Shown piece after piece: positions 10,054 through 20,800 of a stretch of DNA of 64,000 nucleotides (positions are counted from its first letter, which is position 1; the number at the start of each line of letters is the position of its first letter). This DNA is from Mytilus trossulus. Taxonomy: Eukaryota > Mollusca > Bivalvia > Mytilida > Mytilidae. The position numbers were made by a program, and so were the translations under genes. Under the pieces are notes generated by a model. It was given only the letters and a program-made list of their open reading frames with translations, was not told the origin of the DNA and searched no databases. The DNA is taken from positions 51,636,614-51,700,613 of the forward strand of contig NC_086380.1 in the NCBI RefSeq assembly GCF_036588685.1. Reading direction: 5' to 3'.

Positions 10054-13000
10054 CTGAAACAAAAACAGAAAGTTATCAAATATCACAAAATTTGTACATT
10101 GTCTGAAAATATTTATTCAATTACGGTATGTCAAGAAAATGAAGACTTTCATTGTTCAGTACATGTGTTTCTAAGACCTCTAATATGGCATGGCAGTGTT
10201 CACCCAAGGGCCTTGTTATGGTACCATGGTGCTATCAGAATTTTACATTATACATGTTATAGTTAGAATGTGCTTTAAACATATGATAAATAAGAAGCTA
10301 TAATTTAAGGATAATGGTGCATTTTCAAACCCCATTTTGCTATTTGAAAATACTGTGGCGAGCACTGGACCATATGGATTTTTCTCTTTGTATTGATTTT
10401 TGTTTGTTAAACTGCTCTTTGTATAGGTCTGTATGTTGACCTGTAGTTGTTTACATTATTGAGTATTTGAAGGATAGTTGTCTGATTGGCATGATACATG
10501 TACCACATATCATATTTTAATCAAATGTCCACTAATTCAGGAAACCAAACACATATAACTTTTATAACCAACATGCAAGTGAGACTCACTGTCAGAGGTT
10601 TAGCTATCTATGAAACCAGGTTTAATTCACTATTTTCTACATAAGGAAATGCCTGTACCAAGTCAGGAATATTTATCCAGTAGTTATCCATTGGGTTGAC
10701 CATTTCGTTATAGTTATGGACTTTCTGTTTTGAGTTCAATATTTTTATTAGGTTACCTTTATTTTGTATCTTCCAATTAAACATAATTTTGTTTTGTTTG
10801 AAGTTGTTTTATTTATTTAGAAACCATCTGCTAGCTTTTGCTATCGATCACAAGAAGAGCATAAATGAATGTTTTTACTTTTCAAAAATAATAAGGCAAG
10901 GGCTGAATACTCACTATGAAATACATTGAAATAAGTGACGGACTATATTCTTAGGTCAGTTCAAATTTGAGACTTTTTGTAAAAATGTCAGACATGTTTG
11001 AAACTGTGTATTTTGGGGCTAATTGATGTTTTATTAAATTGCTGTCTCAGACTACTTTATATCTGGTTTTAATGTATGTTCTTACTTCTCATGGCTAATA
11101 TCAATCTCTTCCTCCTCAACTGATGTACAGCAAAAAGTAATAATGCTAAAACCAGGAACGATGTCACTGTACTGGCTACAAGTCTTAATCCTAGTGTAGT
11201 CAAACTATCAGCTGATGTAACTAAAATTGAATAACAAAAATTTAACTTATAAAAGTATATACTGGCTATTAAACTCAATCCTTATGTCCTAACATGCCTA
11301 AGGCTACCTGCTGATATTACTTTAACAAAAAATCAACATATAAGTTTATTGGCAATGTGTTCATTTTCTCTTTGATCTAAGTATTTCCTAATATCATGAA
11401 TATTTTTCTATATCATAAACAGGAATTGATACTTGAAAACATAAGGCAATGAGGCCCTGAAACAGTGCAGCAATGTCAAGTGTTGGCATTCATCAGCAAC
11501 AATTTAACAACATGATCAATGAAATGCAAGGTATAAAAACAACTGAAGGACTATCTCCATGATCACAATGTTTTGTACACGTAAAAATAGGTTTACTAAC
11601 ATTTTCATTTTATTTCATATTCTGAACCAAACAACTTATTATTGAAACAAAATTGCTGATTGAAAGAAAAAGTACATCTCCATTTTTAATTGTTTTTTAT
11701 ACCGACTTCATCAGCTAGAATATTACCTGCAGAGCTCCAGATAAGAATTCACAAATTGGGGTTTTTACCCATCATTTTCTTATGTAATTGGGTGATAAAG
11801 ATTTTTAATTGCATTATCAATTCCAATTCACCCCTCAAGTTAATATCAAATTGGGTTTTTCACCACCAAGCCCCTTAATGTATTGGGTTTTTTCATCAAC
11901 ACACTATTGAATATTTAGGCAATATCAACCCCGGATGTTTTTCCATTTAAATTTGTTTCTATCTTTGAATAATAATTGCTATAGCTGTTTTATTTTCTTA
12001 ATTCACTGACGAGGTTTAATTTGTGTCCCGTTTAAAACCTTCTGTCAGTTTTGTATTTTCTCACAACTTATGTAAACTGTAAATAACAGATATGTGTATT
12101 TCCAGGCACTCGTCTCAAATCTTTTTTTCTCTTATTTACCTTTATTTAAAAATTCTGAGAGGAGTGCCTATAGACTGTGTGCGTATTCACTCATTAACCG
12201 TAAAATGAAAAAAAGAGTACATAAACTCTAATAATACTTGAATGTTTTTGTTTAATTCAATTTACATAAATCTGGGTTAAGTTATCCCTGGTTAGAATTT
12301 TTGGTTTCCAATTTCATATCATTTCATAATTGATTTGGCCTTTCATATTTTCTAACGGCAACTGATTCAGTTTTTGACTTAGTCCCATGTTTATTAGCAA
12401 TGTTCCCGTTACAGTACGCAAACACGCCCATGCGCTCGACGGACGCTTCCTTAAAACACTGGATGAGTGTTGTTATCATCATATCTTTCCCTCAGCTATT
12501 CAAAAGAAGCTGAAAACATGCTTCTATTCAATTTCAATTTCATTTTAATTCAACGTATGTCATGATAAATCTAGAGCAATTCGAAAAAAATATGACAACA
12601 TGACACACGCTAATTGGATAAAAGCCGAGAAGATCGAAATGATTTCAAATACACGTGTACCCATTGAGCAAGGGAAAATTCCAACAGGGACCCATTTCAG
12701 CTACTTGATATTCAGGGATATATTTTTAGAATGAAAGGACATTTCCAATTATAAATATAATAAAAATAGATTTACGCAACAAGTGAAAACAGATAAGGGT
12801 AAATAACGCAAACGGTAGTCAACAAAAGGGTTGAAAACTCATGGTTTTGGAATATAATTGGGTTTTCCTTTCAATAAATTGGGTTGTTGAACCCTGCAAT
12901 GAGCAATTGCATTGGGTTTTCTATTATTTGTATTGCGTGATCACGCAAATACGCAGCTTATCTGGAGCTCTGATTACCTACCTGTGTTGTCTGTACTATT

Positions 13001-16000
13001 GTCAGCAGGTAAGTCTGACTTCATCAGCTAGAATATTACCTACCTGTGTTGTCTGTACTTTTGTCAGCTGGTAAGTCTGACTTCATCAGCTAGAATATCA
13101 CCTACCTGTGCTGTCTGTACTTTTGTCAGCAGGTAAGTCTGACTTCATCAGCTAGAATATTACCTACCTGTGTTGTCTGTACTGATGTCAGCAGGTAAGT
13201 CTGACTTCATCAGCTAGAATATTACCTACCTGAATTGTCTGTACTGTTGTCAGCAGGTAAGTATGACTTCATCAGCTAGAATATAACCTACCTGTGTTGT
13301 CTGTACTGTTGTCAGCAGGTAAGTATGACTTCATCAGCTAGAATATTACCTACCTGTGTTGTCTGTACTGTGTTGTCAGCAGGTAAGTCTGACTTCATCA
13401 GCTAGAATATTACCTACCTGTGTTGTCTGTACTGTTGTCAGCAGGTAAATCTGACTTCATCAGCTAGAATATAACCTACCTGTGTTGTCTGTACTGTTGT
13501 CAGCAGGTAAGTCTGACTTCATCAGCTAGAATATAACCTACCTGTGTTGTCTGTACTGTTGTCAGCAGGTAAGTCTGACTTCATCAGCTAGAATATTACC
13601 TACCTGAATTGTCTGTACTGTTGTCAGCAGGTAAGTATGACTTCATCAGCTAGAATATTACCTACCTGTGTTGTCTGTACTGATGTCAGCAGGTAAATCT
13701 GACTTCATCAGCTAGAATATTACCTACCTGAATTGTCTGTACTGTTGTCAGCAGGTAAGTATGACTTCATCAGCTAGAATATTACCTACCTGTGTTGTCT
13801 GTACTGTTGTCAGCAGGTAAGTATGACTTCATCAGCTAGAATATTACCTACCTGTGTTGTCTGTACTATTGTCAGCAGGTAAGTCCGACTTCATCAGCTA
13901 GAATATTACCTACCTGTGCTGTCTGTACTGATGTCAGCAGATAAGTCCGACTTCATCAGCTAGAATATTACCTACCTTTGCTGTCTGTACTATTGTCAGC
14001 AGGTAAGTCCGACTTCATCAGCTAGAATATTACCTACCTTTGCTGTCTGTACTATTGTCAGCAGGTAAGTCTGACTTCATCAGCTAGAATATAACCTACC
14101 TGTATTGTCTGTACTATTGTCAGCAGGTAAGTCTGTTGGAGTTGTCTCTAGACAGGTAAATTTACAGCATTCTGTTTTATCCTGGTACCAGTTAGGACAG
14201 GATGGAGGTGAACAGGACACCAGTCTACACATGGTAGGAAACCCCTGATTACAGGTGCAGGTCTTACATCGATCATTAGGGTCAGGCATGAATTCTTCTC
14301 CATGTTCGATGGCTTTTCCTTCATAATCTTTACATGTCAGCTGACCATCTGATCTCACTAAAAAGAAAACAAAAGAAGCTTTCTAGTCATGTGATAGTCA
14401 TGTGATAAAATACATTTAGGTTTGTCATATATGTATCATATGTATAACATTTGCCTGAGGCAAACTTTGAGTTTAAGAATGAAAAAAAAACCAGAATTGT
14501 TTTCAATTTTGATAAAGGAGCATAACTCTTGAAAGGTATAAATGACACAAACCAAGTTCAAAGTTAATCTGTGTCTAGCAGTAATAAGTATTGTGTACAA
14601 GTTTCATATTTGGTTGAGGGAAAAATTAGAGAACAGGAACCAATTTTTGGACATGTATACGTTGTAACAGACGGAAAATGGTAAAACTTATTGCTCTGTC
14701 AGCTACAGCAAAGGCATAAAAACACACAAAAAGTCAAAAGAAAAAGTTTGATTGATATTGTCTATCTCAATTATCATAGTTCACTGGTAACAAATCACAG
14801 CAAAATTGGACCTAGTCATTTTCTTTAAACATGTTGAAGGTACAAATACTTTAAAAATTGCAGGAGTTAAAAACAATGCATCTATATATACATGTATATA
14901 TCTGCATTTTTTTATGTGTGAATTGTGGTTAGAAATTGCTAATTTACATAACGTCTAATATGTTGTTTTGGAATATTCAACTTTGCATTTAAGTCTCAGG
15001 TTTATATTCCTTTTAAAACTTGTAATAAGCAACCTGCCAACTTTTGAAAATCTCTCTTTAATAGGGATTTAGTGTGCAACCAGATTTTAAGGGTTACAAT
15101 TAAGGCGTTGCAATCCTCAGTGCTCTGTTTTATAATCTCACATCTTTTAATATATACGGATGATTGATTTCTTTTATTTGCATGGTACTTATTAAGTAGC
15201 AAAATAAGTAAAGAATAGAGAACAGTGAGAAAAATGGCCTATAAATAAAGAATGCAAAGTGAAACTCCTCCCCTCTCCCTAGACCTTCTTATATTTGCAC
15301 CATGACCATGATGACTCAAAAGACCTAAACTGTAATGTCCTTAAGTTCATTAAGTTCAAAGGATGAAGACAGATTTTAAGTTCATTAATCAGTATTATGA
15401 GGAAATGGATAAAATTTGAGTCATTTTACTTTGAGTTCTGAGGTGCTCTTAGCTGCAGAGGCTTGTACACAGTAGAAGTGGATTAAAAATAGCGTTGATT
15501 TTAAATCAACCTAACTGGATAGAAAAACTTTTTTTTATGTAATGTTTTTTATTATTTTCCTAACTTTGTGCTTAAAAAAATTTGCTTTTAAAGAAGTTTT
15601 ATTTAAATAATAATCCGATTTGTTAGAAATCTTGATCAATTTATTTTGCATAACTACCTGCATTATTTTTATTAACAAATGACCCCCCTTTTTCTCCAAA
15701 GACTGTTATGCGTATTTAGATCAAGGACAGAAAATCAATATATCCTCTGATTTTCTCTATTTTTGTAAACTGTTCAATAAGTCGGATACATAAATCATTT
15801 GGAAATGTTATTTATTTTTGGTTGAGTCGACAATATTTTACTTTCGTTTTTGACCTGATTCTCTTACACCACATAGTCTTTGAAAATCAACTTCAAAAGA
15901 AAAATGAAAGAAACTGGTTTCCAGATTCTGAACAACATGATTTACTACACTTTCTTTAATTGGACTGATATTATTCCATAACATAAAATTATCATCCTAT

Positions 16001-17520
16001 CTGATTGTCTAACCGTTCTAAAAGCCAAAACCAATGAGTTAATTAATGACCATTGGAACTTCTCTATTGTTATCGTTCAATGACCACCGGAACGTCTCTC
16101 TTGTTATCTTTGAAAAGTAATGATGCATTATGACTGAAAAGATATTTTTTTTCTTCTGGAATTTAAATTTTTGACAGTGAAGTAGCCAGCACTTGAAGCC
16201 ACCGTAAACAGCGAAAATACACTATCTACCGGCCCCGGGCGGCTACTTTGGAAAGCAAGTTGTTGATTAAAATTAAAATTTGTAGAAATCTATCAGAAAA
16301 AACAATAAATCGGTAACCAATAATTTTTCAGGTTTATTTATAAAAATTAGGGATTTTGACTTGTTTTACGATCCCCAATTGGATTAGGGTTGAAGCATGA
16401 CAATCTGGATTATACCACTATTCATTATACATGTTATACACCTTAGAGTTAAGTCAACATTACAACTATATTATATATACATGGATGTACAATAAATCAA
16501 TAATGTACCAGGGGCTCTAATTGGGCGGGGGTCTGATCCCGGATCTAACTTAGTGTTTAGTCAGATTCCCATATACAGCTTGTAAACACTATCATGACTA
16601 TGTACATGTATATATGCATAGATGCCAACCCCCTTTTGTCACAATCAGCATGATCAGTAACAAACTATAAAATTTTACGTTTTTTTGAAAAGTTTTCAGT
16701 AATCATTCATAAACGTGCATTTACCAATAAAAACTACTGACAAGTGGTTGCAAGGTGATGTGCACTAAAATTTGTTGTTTAACATGTTGTCTGTAGTATG
16801 TATTCCATTAATTAATTGTTCAGATGTTCTCGACTCATACATTTTGGTTTTGTCAAGGAGAAGTAGAGAAAGGGGGAAAGCTACTTCATGAATGCACGTT
16901 TACCTCTTTGGAAGTCAGTTAGTTTCTCAACAATAGGTTGATAACTCCCTAGAAACCGGAAGCATTACATTGAAGTTTCTAAATACCGGACCAGGACGGA
17001 AAAGTAATGATGAAAATCTGCGTTTTACAAAATTGAACGGTGATGATTGGAAATCCGTAACTATTCAACTTTGACCGTAATAGCGTAGTTTTTAAAGCAA
17101 AATCGGAAAAACTACGCAAAAATCGTAATGGTTGGCATCTATGTACATGTACGTAAGCAATTTACATTTTTTTGTAATTTCCTGTGTCCAGCTAGACCTT
17201 ATTTGCTGTGAAAGCACAATAATTTGACTTTCACGTATCACGCTTATGAAAAAATCTGCAATCCCATGTCACGCTTAGACCCCAATGAGACCCAGGTACC
17301 AGTATTGCTCAGTTGCTGTTATAAAAAAATTGACGATACTGATAGATAATTTGTATAAACAGTATTGGGATCAACAACTACAGGAGATCCGACCATATCA
17401 TATAAGATGAATAACAAGAAGGTGCATAGATAAAGATTACATAAGTTTAAGTAGACGTTGGATGACATATTTACCCAAAAGTGACAACCAAAACAAAACT
17501 GCATAGCTGATGATATTCAT
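9179..17520 (-). CDS. DGCR2: DGCR2/IDD-like type I membrane protein, short form (4 exons)
   Basis: The exons on the minus strand are 17520-17475, 14357-14100, 11220-11086 and 10053-9179 (stop). All junctions are phase 1 with GT-AG introns, giving 437 aa. Residues 1-15 (MNIISYAVLFWLSLL) form a signal peptide. Residues 24-84 hold ten cysteines in the von Willebrand factor C pattern, ending CCKFTCLE. Residues about 114-133 are a single membrane helix followed by a basic stop-transfer run (HQLRRKR). The tail carries PPPY at 176-179 and 194-197, a long Ser-rich region, and ends in CSVV. The VWC-helix-PPPPY..PPPYE order and the VH.LR sequence after the helix match vertebrate DGCR2, a putative adhesion receptor. 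PPPY motifs bind WW domains such as those of NEDD4 ligases. Vertebrate DGCR2 also has an LDLa and a C-type lectin domain before the VWC domain; I found neither, although phase-1 exons in the 3.1-kb first intron could have been missed. It is divergently paired with PXMP2. Confidence 0.82.
10390..10500 (+). repeat. Dispersed mussel repeat fragment
   Basis: The text around 10420-10500 (tgttgacctgtagttgttta, then gattggcatgatacatgtac) resembles the 3' tail of the family seen at 47640-47935 and 52700-52980. Confidence 0.45.
11086..11220 (-). CDS. DGCR2: DGCR2-like exon 3: transmembrane helix
   Basis: Acceptor attttag|TT, donor A|GTAAGA. It encodes residues 103-146: a short juxtamembrane piece, the helix containing SFLVLALLLFAV, then HQLRRKR. 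A degenerate copy of the acceptor side lies just upstream in the gene (11262-11350). Confidence 0.88.
11171..11350 (-). repeat. Degenerate duplication at the DGCR2 exon-3 acceptor
   Basis: A unit of about 90 bp spanning the first 50 bases of exon 3 and 40 bases of upstream intron (11171-11260) is echoed at 11262-11350. The landmarks are ggctacaagtcttaatcc against ggctattaaactcaatcc, and aaaaatttaacttataa against aaaaatcaacatataag. Similarity is moderate by eye. Confidence 0.5.
11703..11729 (-). repeat. Severed outermost unit of the DGCR2 exon-2 array
   Basis: cgacttcatcagctagaata followed by ttacctg matches the 62-bp unit of the 12973-14154 array exactly. It is separated from the array only by the transposon at 11730-12972. 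Confidence 0.9.
11730..12972. mobile_element. hAT-like non-autonomous element inside the splice-site array
   Basis: Both ends carry the perfect 16-bp inverted repeat CAGAGCTCCAGATAAG. The flanks are attacctg (11722-11729) and attaccta (12973-12980), an 8-bp target duplication with one mismatch, which is the hAT signature together with the CAG start. Sub-terminal copies of aattgggtttt crowd both ends, as transposase-binding repeats do. No coding frame is seen in its 1243 bp. It was inserted after the array had formed. Confidence 0.85.
12973..14154 (-). repeat. 62-bp tandem array copying the DGCR2 exon-2 donor
   Basis: The motif acctacctg (the complement of the exon end plus GTAGGT) recurs 19 times at 62-bp spacing from 12976 to 14094. 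The unit at 14094 is the true exon end and the other 18 are intronic. In gene orientation each unit is about 31 bases of exon end, a consensus donor, and about 31 bases of intron. Unit variation is slight. As 62 is not a multiple of 3, use of any downstream donor shifts the frame, and a stop follows the first donor anyway. Confidence 0.95.
14100..14357 (-). CDS. DGCR2: DGCR2-like exon 2: VWC domain
   Basis: Acceptor ttttag|TG and donor G|GTAGGT. It encodes residues 17-101 with C24, C46, C49, C51, C59, C64, C69, C79, C80 and C84. If the donor is not used, the frame reads RLYSS and stops at once, which would give a secreted ectodomain. The last 31 bases and the donor are copied 18 times in the next intron. 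Confidence 0.9.
16510..17295 (-). mobile_element. GGGTCTCATTGGGG MITE, interrupted copy
   Basis: The left part (16510-16610) and right part (17144-17295) together match the intact copy at 62749-62986 in inverted orientation. The right part ends in accccaatgagaccc. They are separated by an unrelated inverted-repeat element. Confidence 0.7.
16617..17143. mobile_element. Inverted-repeat element nested in a MITE
   Basis: The left end is catagatgccaacc (16617) and the right end ggttggcatctatg (17130-17143), a perfect 14-bp inverted repeat. Both flanks contain tacatgta (16603-16610 and 17144-17151), a possible 8-bp target duplication if six extra bases belong to the left end. No coding frame. Confidence 0.65.
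17475..17520 (-). CDS. DGCR2: DGCR2-like exon 1: signal peptide
   Basis: ATG at 17520-17518 in context gacaATGa encodes a 15-residue hydrophobic leader. It ends one base into a codon before the donor GTAAAT, and that phase matches the VWC exon exactly. The longer open frame overlapping it (17471-17653) is in another frame and is ignored. Confidence 0.75.
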
Positions 17521-17785
17521 TGTCTGTTAAAATCTGCTTTACAAAACCGGATGATACATCAGTCTCACTAAGTCTTTTACATTTTATACACATAGAACAT
17601 CTGAAACCATTAAAACATAATATATAAAGGGATAAAAACAGTTTTCTTAACAATAGTGATCAATTTCGATCTTCCATGATGAAAAATTGTAGTCTCGCAG
17701 GTGCACGATAAAACGCGAGACCCAAGATGTCTGCGCCCAGTTGAAAGTTCAAAACACAAACGTCCCACATTGTCAACTTTGAAAA
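17521..17785. promoter_or_regulatory. Bidirectional promoter region DGCR2-like / PXMP2
   Basis: The start codons of the two divergent genes are 265 bp apart, so both promoters and 5' UTRs must lie here unless there are non-coding first exons. A TATA-like tatataaagg (about 17620-17629) faces PXMP2. The segment 17693-17735 is locally rich in CpG (gcaggtgcacgataaaacgc), unlike its surroundings. Confidence 0.5.
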
Positions 17786-17892
17786 ATGAGTTTGAGCAAG
17801 GATAAGTCTAACGAAAATGCCTTTGAAAAGGCTCTCAAGGCTTACCTTGGATTGTTGCAGTCAAGACCAGTACTTACAAAAGCCATCACAAG
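17786..17892 (+). CDS. PXMP2: PXMP2 exon 1
   Basis: ATG in context tgaaaaATGA, 35 codons plus two bases, donor GTAAAT. It encodes a short polar N-terminus and then YLGLLQSRPVLTKAIT, where the family's first helix begins. Confidence 0.88.
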
Positions 17893-20800
17893 GTAAATGA
17901 CGAAGAAACGCCCACTAATTCACTTTATGTATGGGCATAACATTTAGTCTTATATTTGATAATTATTGCTTGGAAAACATTCATTACCATGTGACTTGTG
18001 TTGAGTTTAAATACGGATGAGGTTTTATTTGGATTTAAAAAAATTATGTAGGGCCCCAACAATGATCAGGGGGTTCTCATTGGGGGGGGGGGGGGGGGGG
18101 GGGTTCCGATCCCCAATCCCGCTTACTGTTTTGTCAGATTCCCGTATCCCGCTTACACTATACAGTAAGCAATTCTCATTTTTTTTGTGTTTTTCCGGGT
18201 CCTGCAAGACCTCATTTCCTGTTTTCACGACACAATAATTTGCTTTCACGTGTGACGCTTACAAAAAATCCCTCTTAGACCCCACAATCAGGTATATATC
18301 ATGTAAATATATGACACATGTATGAGAGTCTTTCACGCCAAATGCACTTTCGCACCCTTCATGTTTGCACCTCACAGTCACAGGTTCGCTCCGGAATTCC
18401 ATTCACACCCTACACGCTCATGCCTTTTTTTTTATTTGAATTTTAGTTGAATTATTAGATTGTGTATATACCAAATAATTCTATTTTAATACTTGAATAA
18501 AATCTGAGCATGCTGAGGAATTATGTAGATTTTTTTTTGATAATTTGATGATGAACTGTTATTAAATGTTTTAAAATTATGTATGATTACTGATAATCGG
18601 TATTTATAAGTACAGCTAAATTTGGTAATATTGTTGAGTGTTTAAAAATCAGGATTGTGGATTTAACTTGCTTTAATAGGCCTGTTACTACCTATGAGGC
18701 AGGGGAGGCAACTGCCTCCCCTGATATTTCAACACCAAAATTTTTTTTTTTGAAGTAATAAAATGAAATATGTACACAAAGAACTTGATTTTATATTACA
18801 AACAACACAAGTTTACAGTTTTAACAGTGTTATCATGATACGTGATATATCTGTCATTTTCTGAATTTTTGATCGAAAATTAATTCTTTCAGTATAGTTT
18901 TATATACATTTATTTTTTTCGTGTGGCCGTCTATCTGTTATTCAGAATTTATATTCATACAAGAACATATGAAACACCCCAATAAATTTACAAAAAGAAG
19001 CATTCAATTCTTAAATAGTGCTTCATTTCACCATACTACATATATATGTCAGCAAATTATATAAAGACCGGAAATGACAAATGTTAAATGTATATATATA
19101 CAACTCAATAAACATGATAAAAATGAAAAGAAAACAAATGTGATATAAAATGTACAGCAACAGACAACAACCACTGAATTACATGCTCCTGACTAAGGAT
19201 AGGCAGATACAATGTATTGAAATCCGAATGTGGTAGAGTTCAACAGTGATGCTAACCCTATCCTGGGACATATTGGAGCAACAGTACAACATAAAAACTA
19301 AAATGACCAGCATGACTTATAAAGAAAGCATGTATCAAAGACACAATGCATGTCATCAGAATCACAATCAAATACAGACATTTTTTTCAAATGTTTGTAT
19401 CCCATGAAAATAACTGAAGAGTCGCTACTGATTCAAAATTTCCAAAACCCCAGTCTAACTTTGATGGTGTTTTCAGCTTATATATGTAAATAACAAGATA
19501 TGGTATGATTGCGAATGAGACAAACATCTACTGGTCATGTTATAGACTAACTGATGTACATAATTATTACAAACTATAAGTCATCATACATGTATGCATA
19601 TACATGATGTGTACCATATTGCCTTCAGCAATGAGCAAAACCCATACTGTACTGATGTATGATAAGCTAGTAATGCCTCTACATGACATATTGTTACCAA
19701 CATATAAAAAAGAAACAAGAAGAGCTAATTTTATTTTTTCAGTTCTTCAGTGTCGGCCATTGGTAACATCATATCGCAGTTGATTGTCCCTAACCAACAA
19801 AATGGTGGGAAAATAGCCTGGCGAAGTGTGGCTGCTTATGCCTCCTTTAGGTGAGTACTATTGTCCCTAACCATCAAAATGGTGGAACAATAGCCTGGCC
19901 AAGTGTGGCTGCTTATGCCTCCTTTAGGTGAGTACTATTGTCCCTAACCATCAAAATGGTGGAACAATAGCCTGGCCAAGTGTGGCTGCTTATGCCTCCT
20001 TTAGGTGAGTACTATTGTCCCTAACCATCAAAATGATGGAACAATAGCCTGGCCAAGTGTGGCTGCTTATGCCTCCTTTAGGTGAGTACTATTGTCCCTA
20101 ACCAACAAAATGGTGGAACATGATAGCCTGGCCAAGTGTGGCTGCTTATGCCTCCTTTAGGTGAGTACAATTGTCTCAATAAACAAAATGGTGGGAAAAT
20201 AGCCTGGCAAAGTGTGGCTGCTTATGCCTCCTTTAGGTCAGTACTAAATTTAAAAGGAATGACTGAAATATTTTTTTCTGTCTATGAAGAAATAACATCA
20301 GAAATGTTGTGCTCACTGAATAACCTGTGTAGCCAGTCACTTAACATTGAGCACCGCATTTTTAAGATAATTTCGAAACCACGGGAAAAAAATTAATTAT
20401 TCCTTGTATAAATTTAATTGTAAATTCCATTTTATGGAGAAAGTCATGAAAAAAACATTGATGAAATAAAATTGTGAATGGAAATGGGGAATGTACCAAA
20501 GAGACAACAACTGGACCAAAGAGCAGATACAGCAGAAGGCCACCAATTGGTCTTCAACATGATCAAGGCAGCTAGAAAATATCTCACACGGAAGCGTGCT
20601 ACAGCTGGCTCTCAAACAAAAATTTATACTGCATTGTACTAGTTCAGTGATAATGGACGTCAAACTAAACTCTGAAATATATAAAAAGAAATTAAATTAT
20701 AAATCATACAAGAATAACCGGCACTAGCAGTTACTTACATGCCAGCTCCAGTCCTCAATAAAACTGATGTCCTTGTACTGATGATAAAGTTTAGTTAATG

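Larger units (their letters stand above)
14358..17474 (-). other. DGCR2 first intron, no exon found
   Basis: AT-rich DNA. I looked on the minus strand for cysteine-rich LDLa or C-type lectin exons and saw none. It holds a nested pair of inverted-repeat elements at 16510-17295. A decayed hairpin with ends agtagcc and ggctact lies near 16190-16255. Confidence 0.5.

Noticed and set aside
9809-10266. Tryptophan- and histidine-rich plus-strand frames
   Set aside because: They are antisense shadows of the Pro-rich DGCR2 tail exon and its flank.
12973-14154. Regular repeat array resembling a CRISPR
   Set aside because: There are no spacers: whole 62-bp units are alike, and the unit is the end of a real exon with its splice donor in an animal gene.
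14080-14358. VWC open frame as a stand-alone gene starting at 14358
   Set aside because: The first codon is GTG overlapping a splice acceptor, and the last four codons are past a donor. It is an internal exon.
14358-17474. Hidden LDLa and C-type lectin exons
   Set aside because: I looked for cysteine-rich short frames flanked by AG and GT in phase 1 and found none. Kept as an open question rather than called.
17471-17653. Cysteine-containing 60-codon frame as a first DGCR2 exon
   Set aside because: It overlaps the signal-peptide ATG in another frame; its end is not phase-compatible with the VWC exon, whereas MNIISYAVLFWLSLL is.
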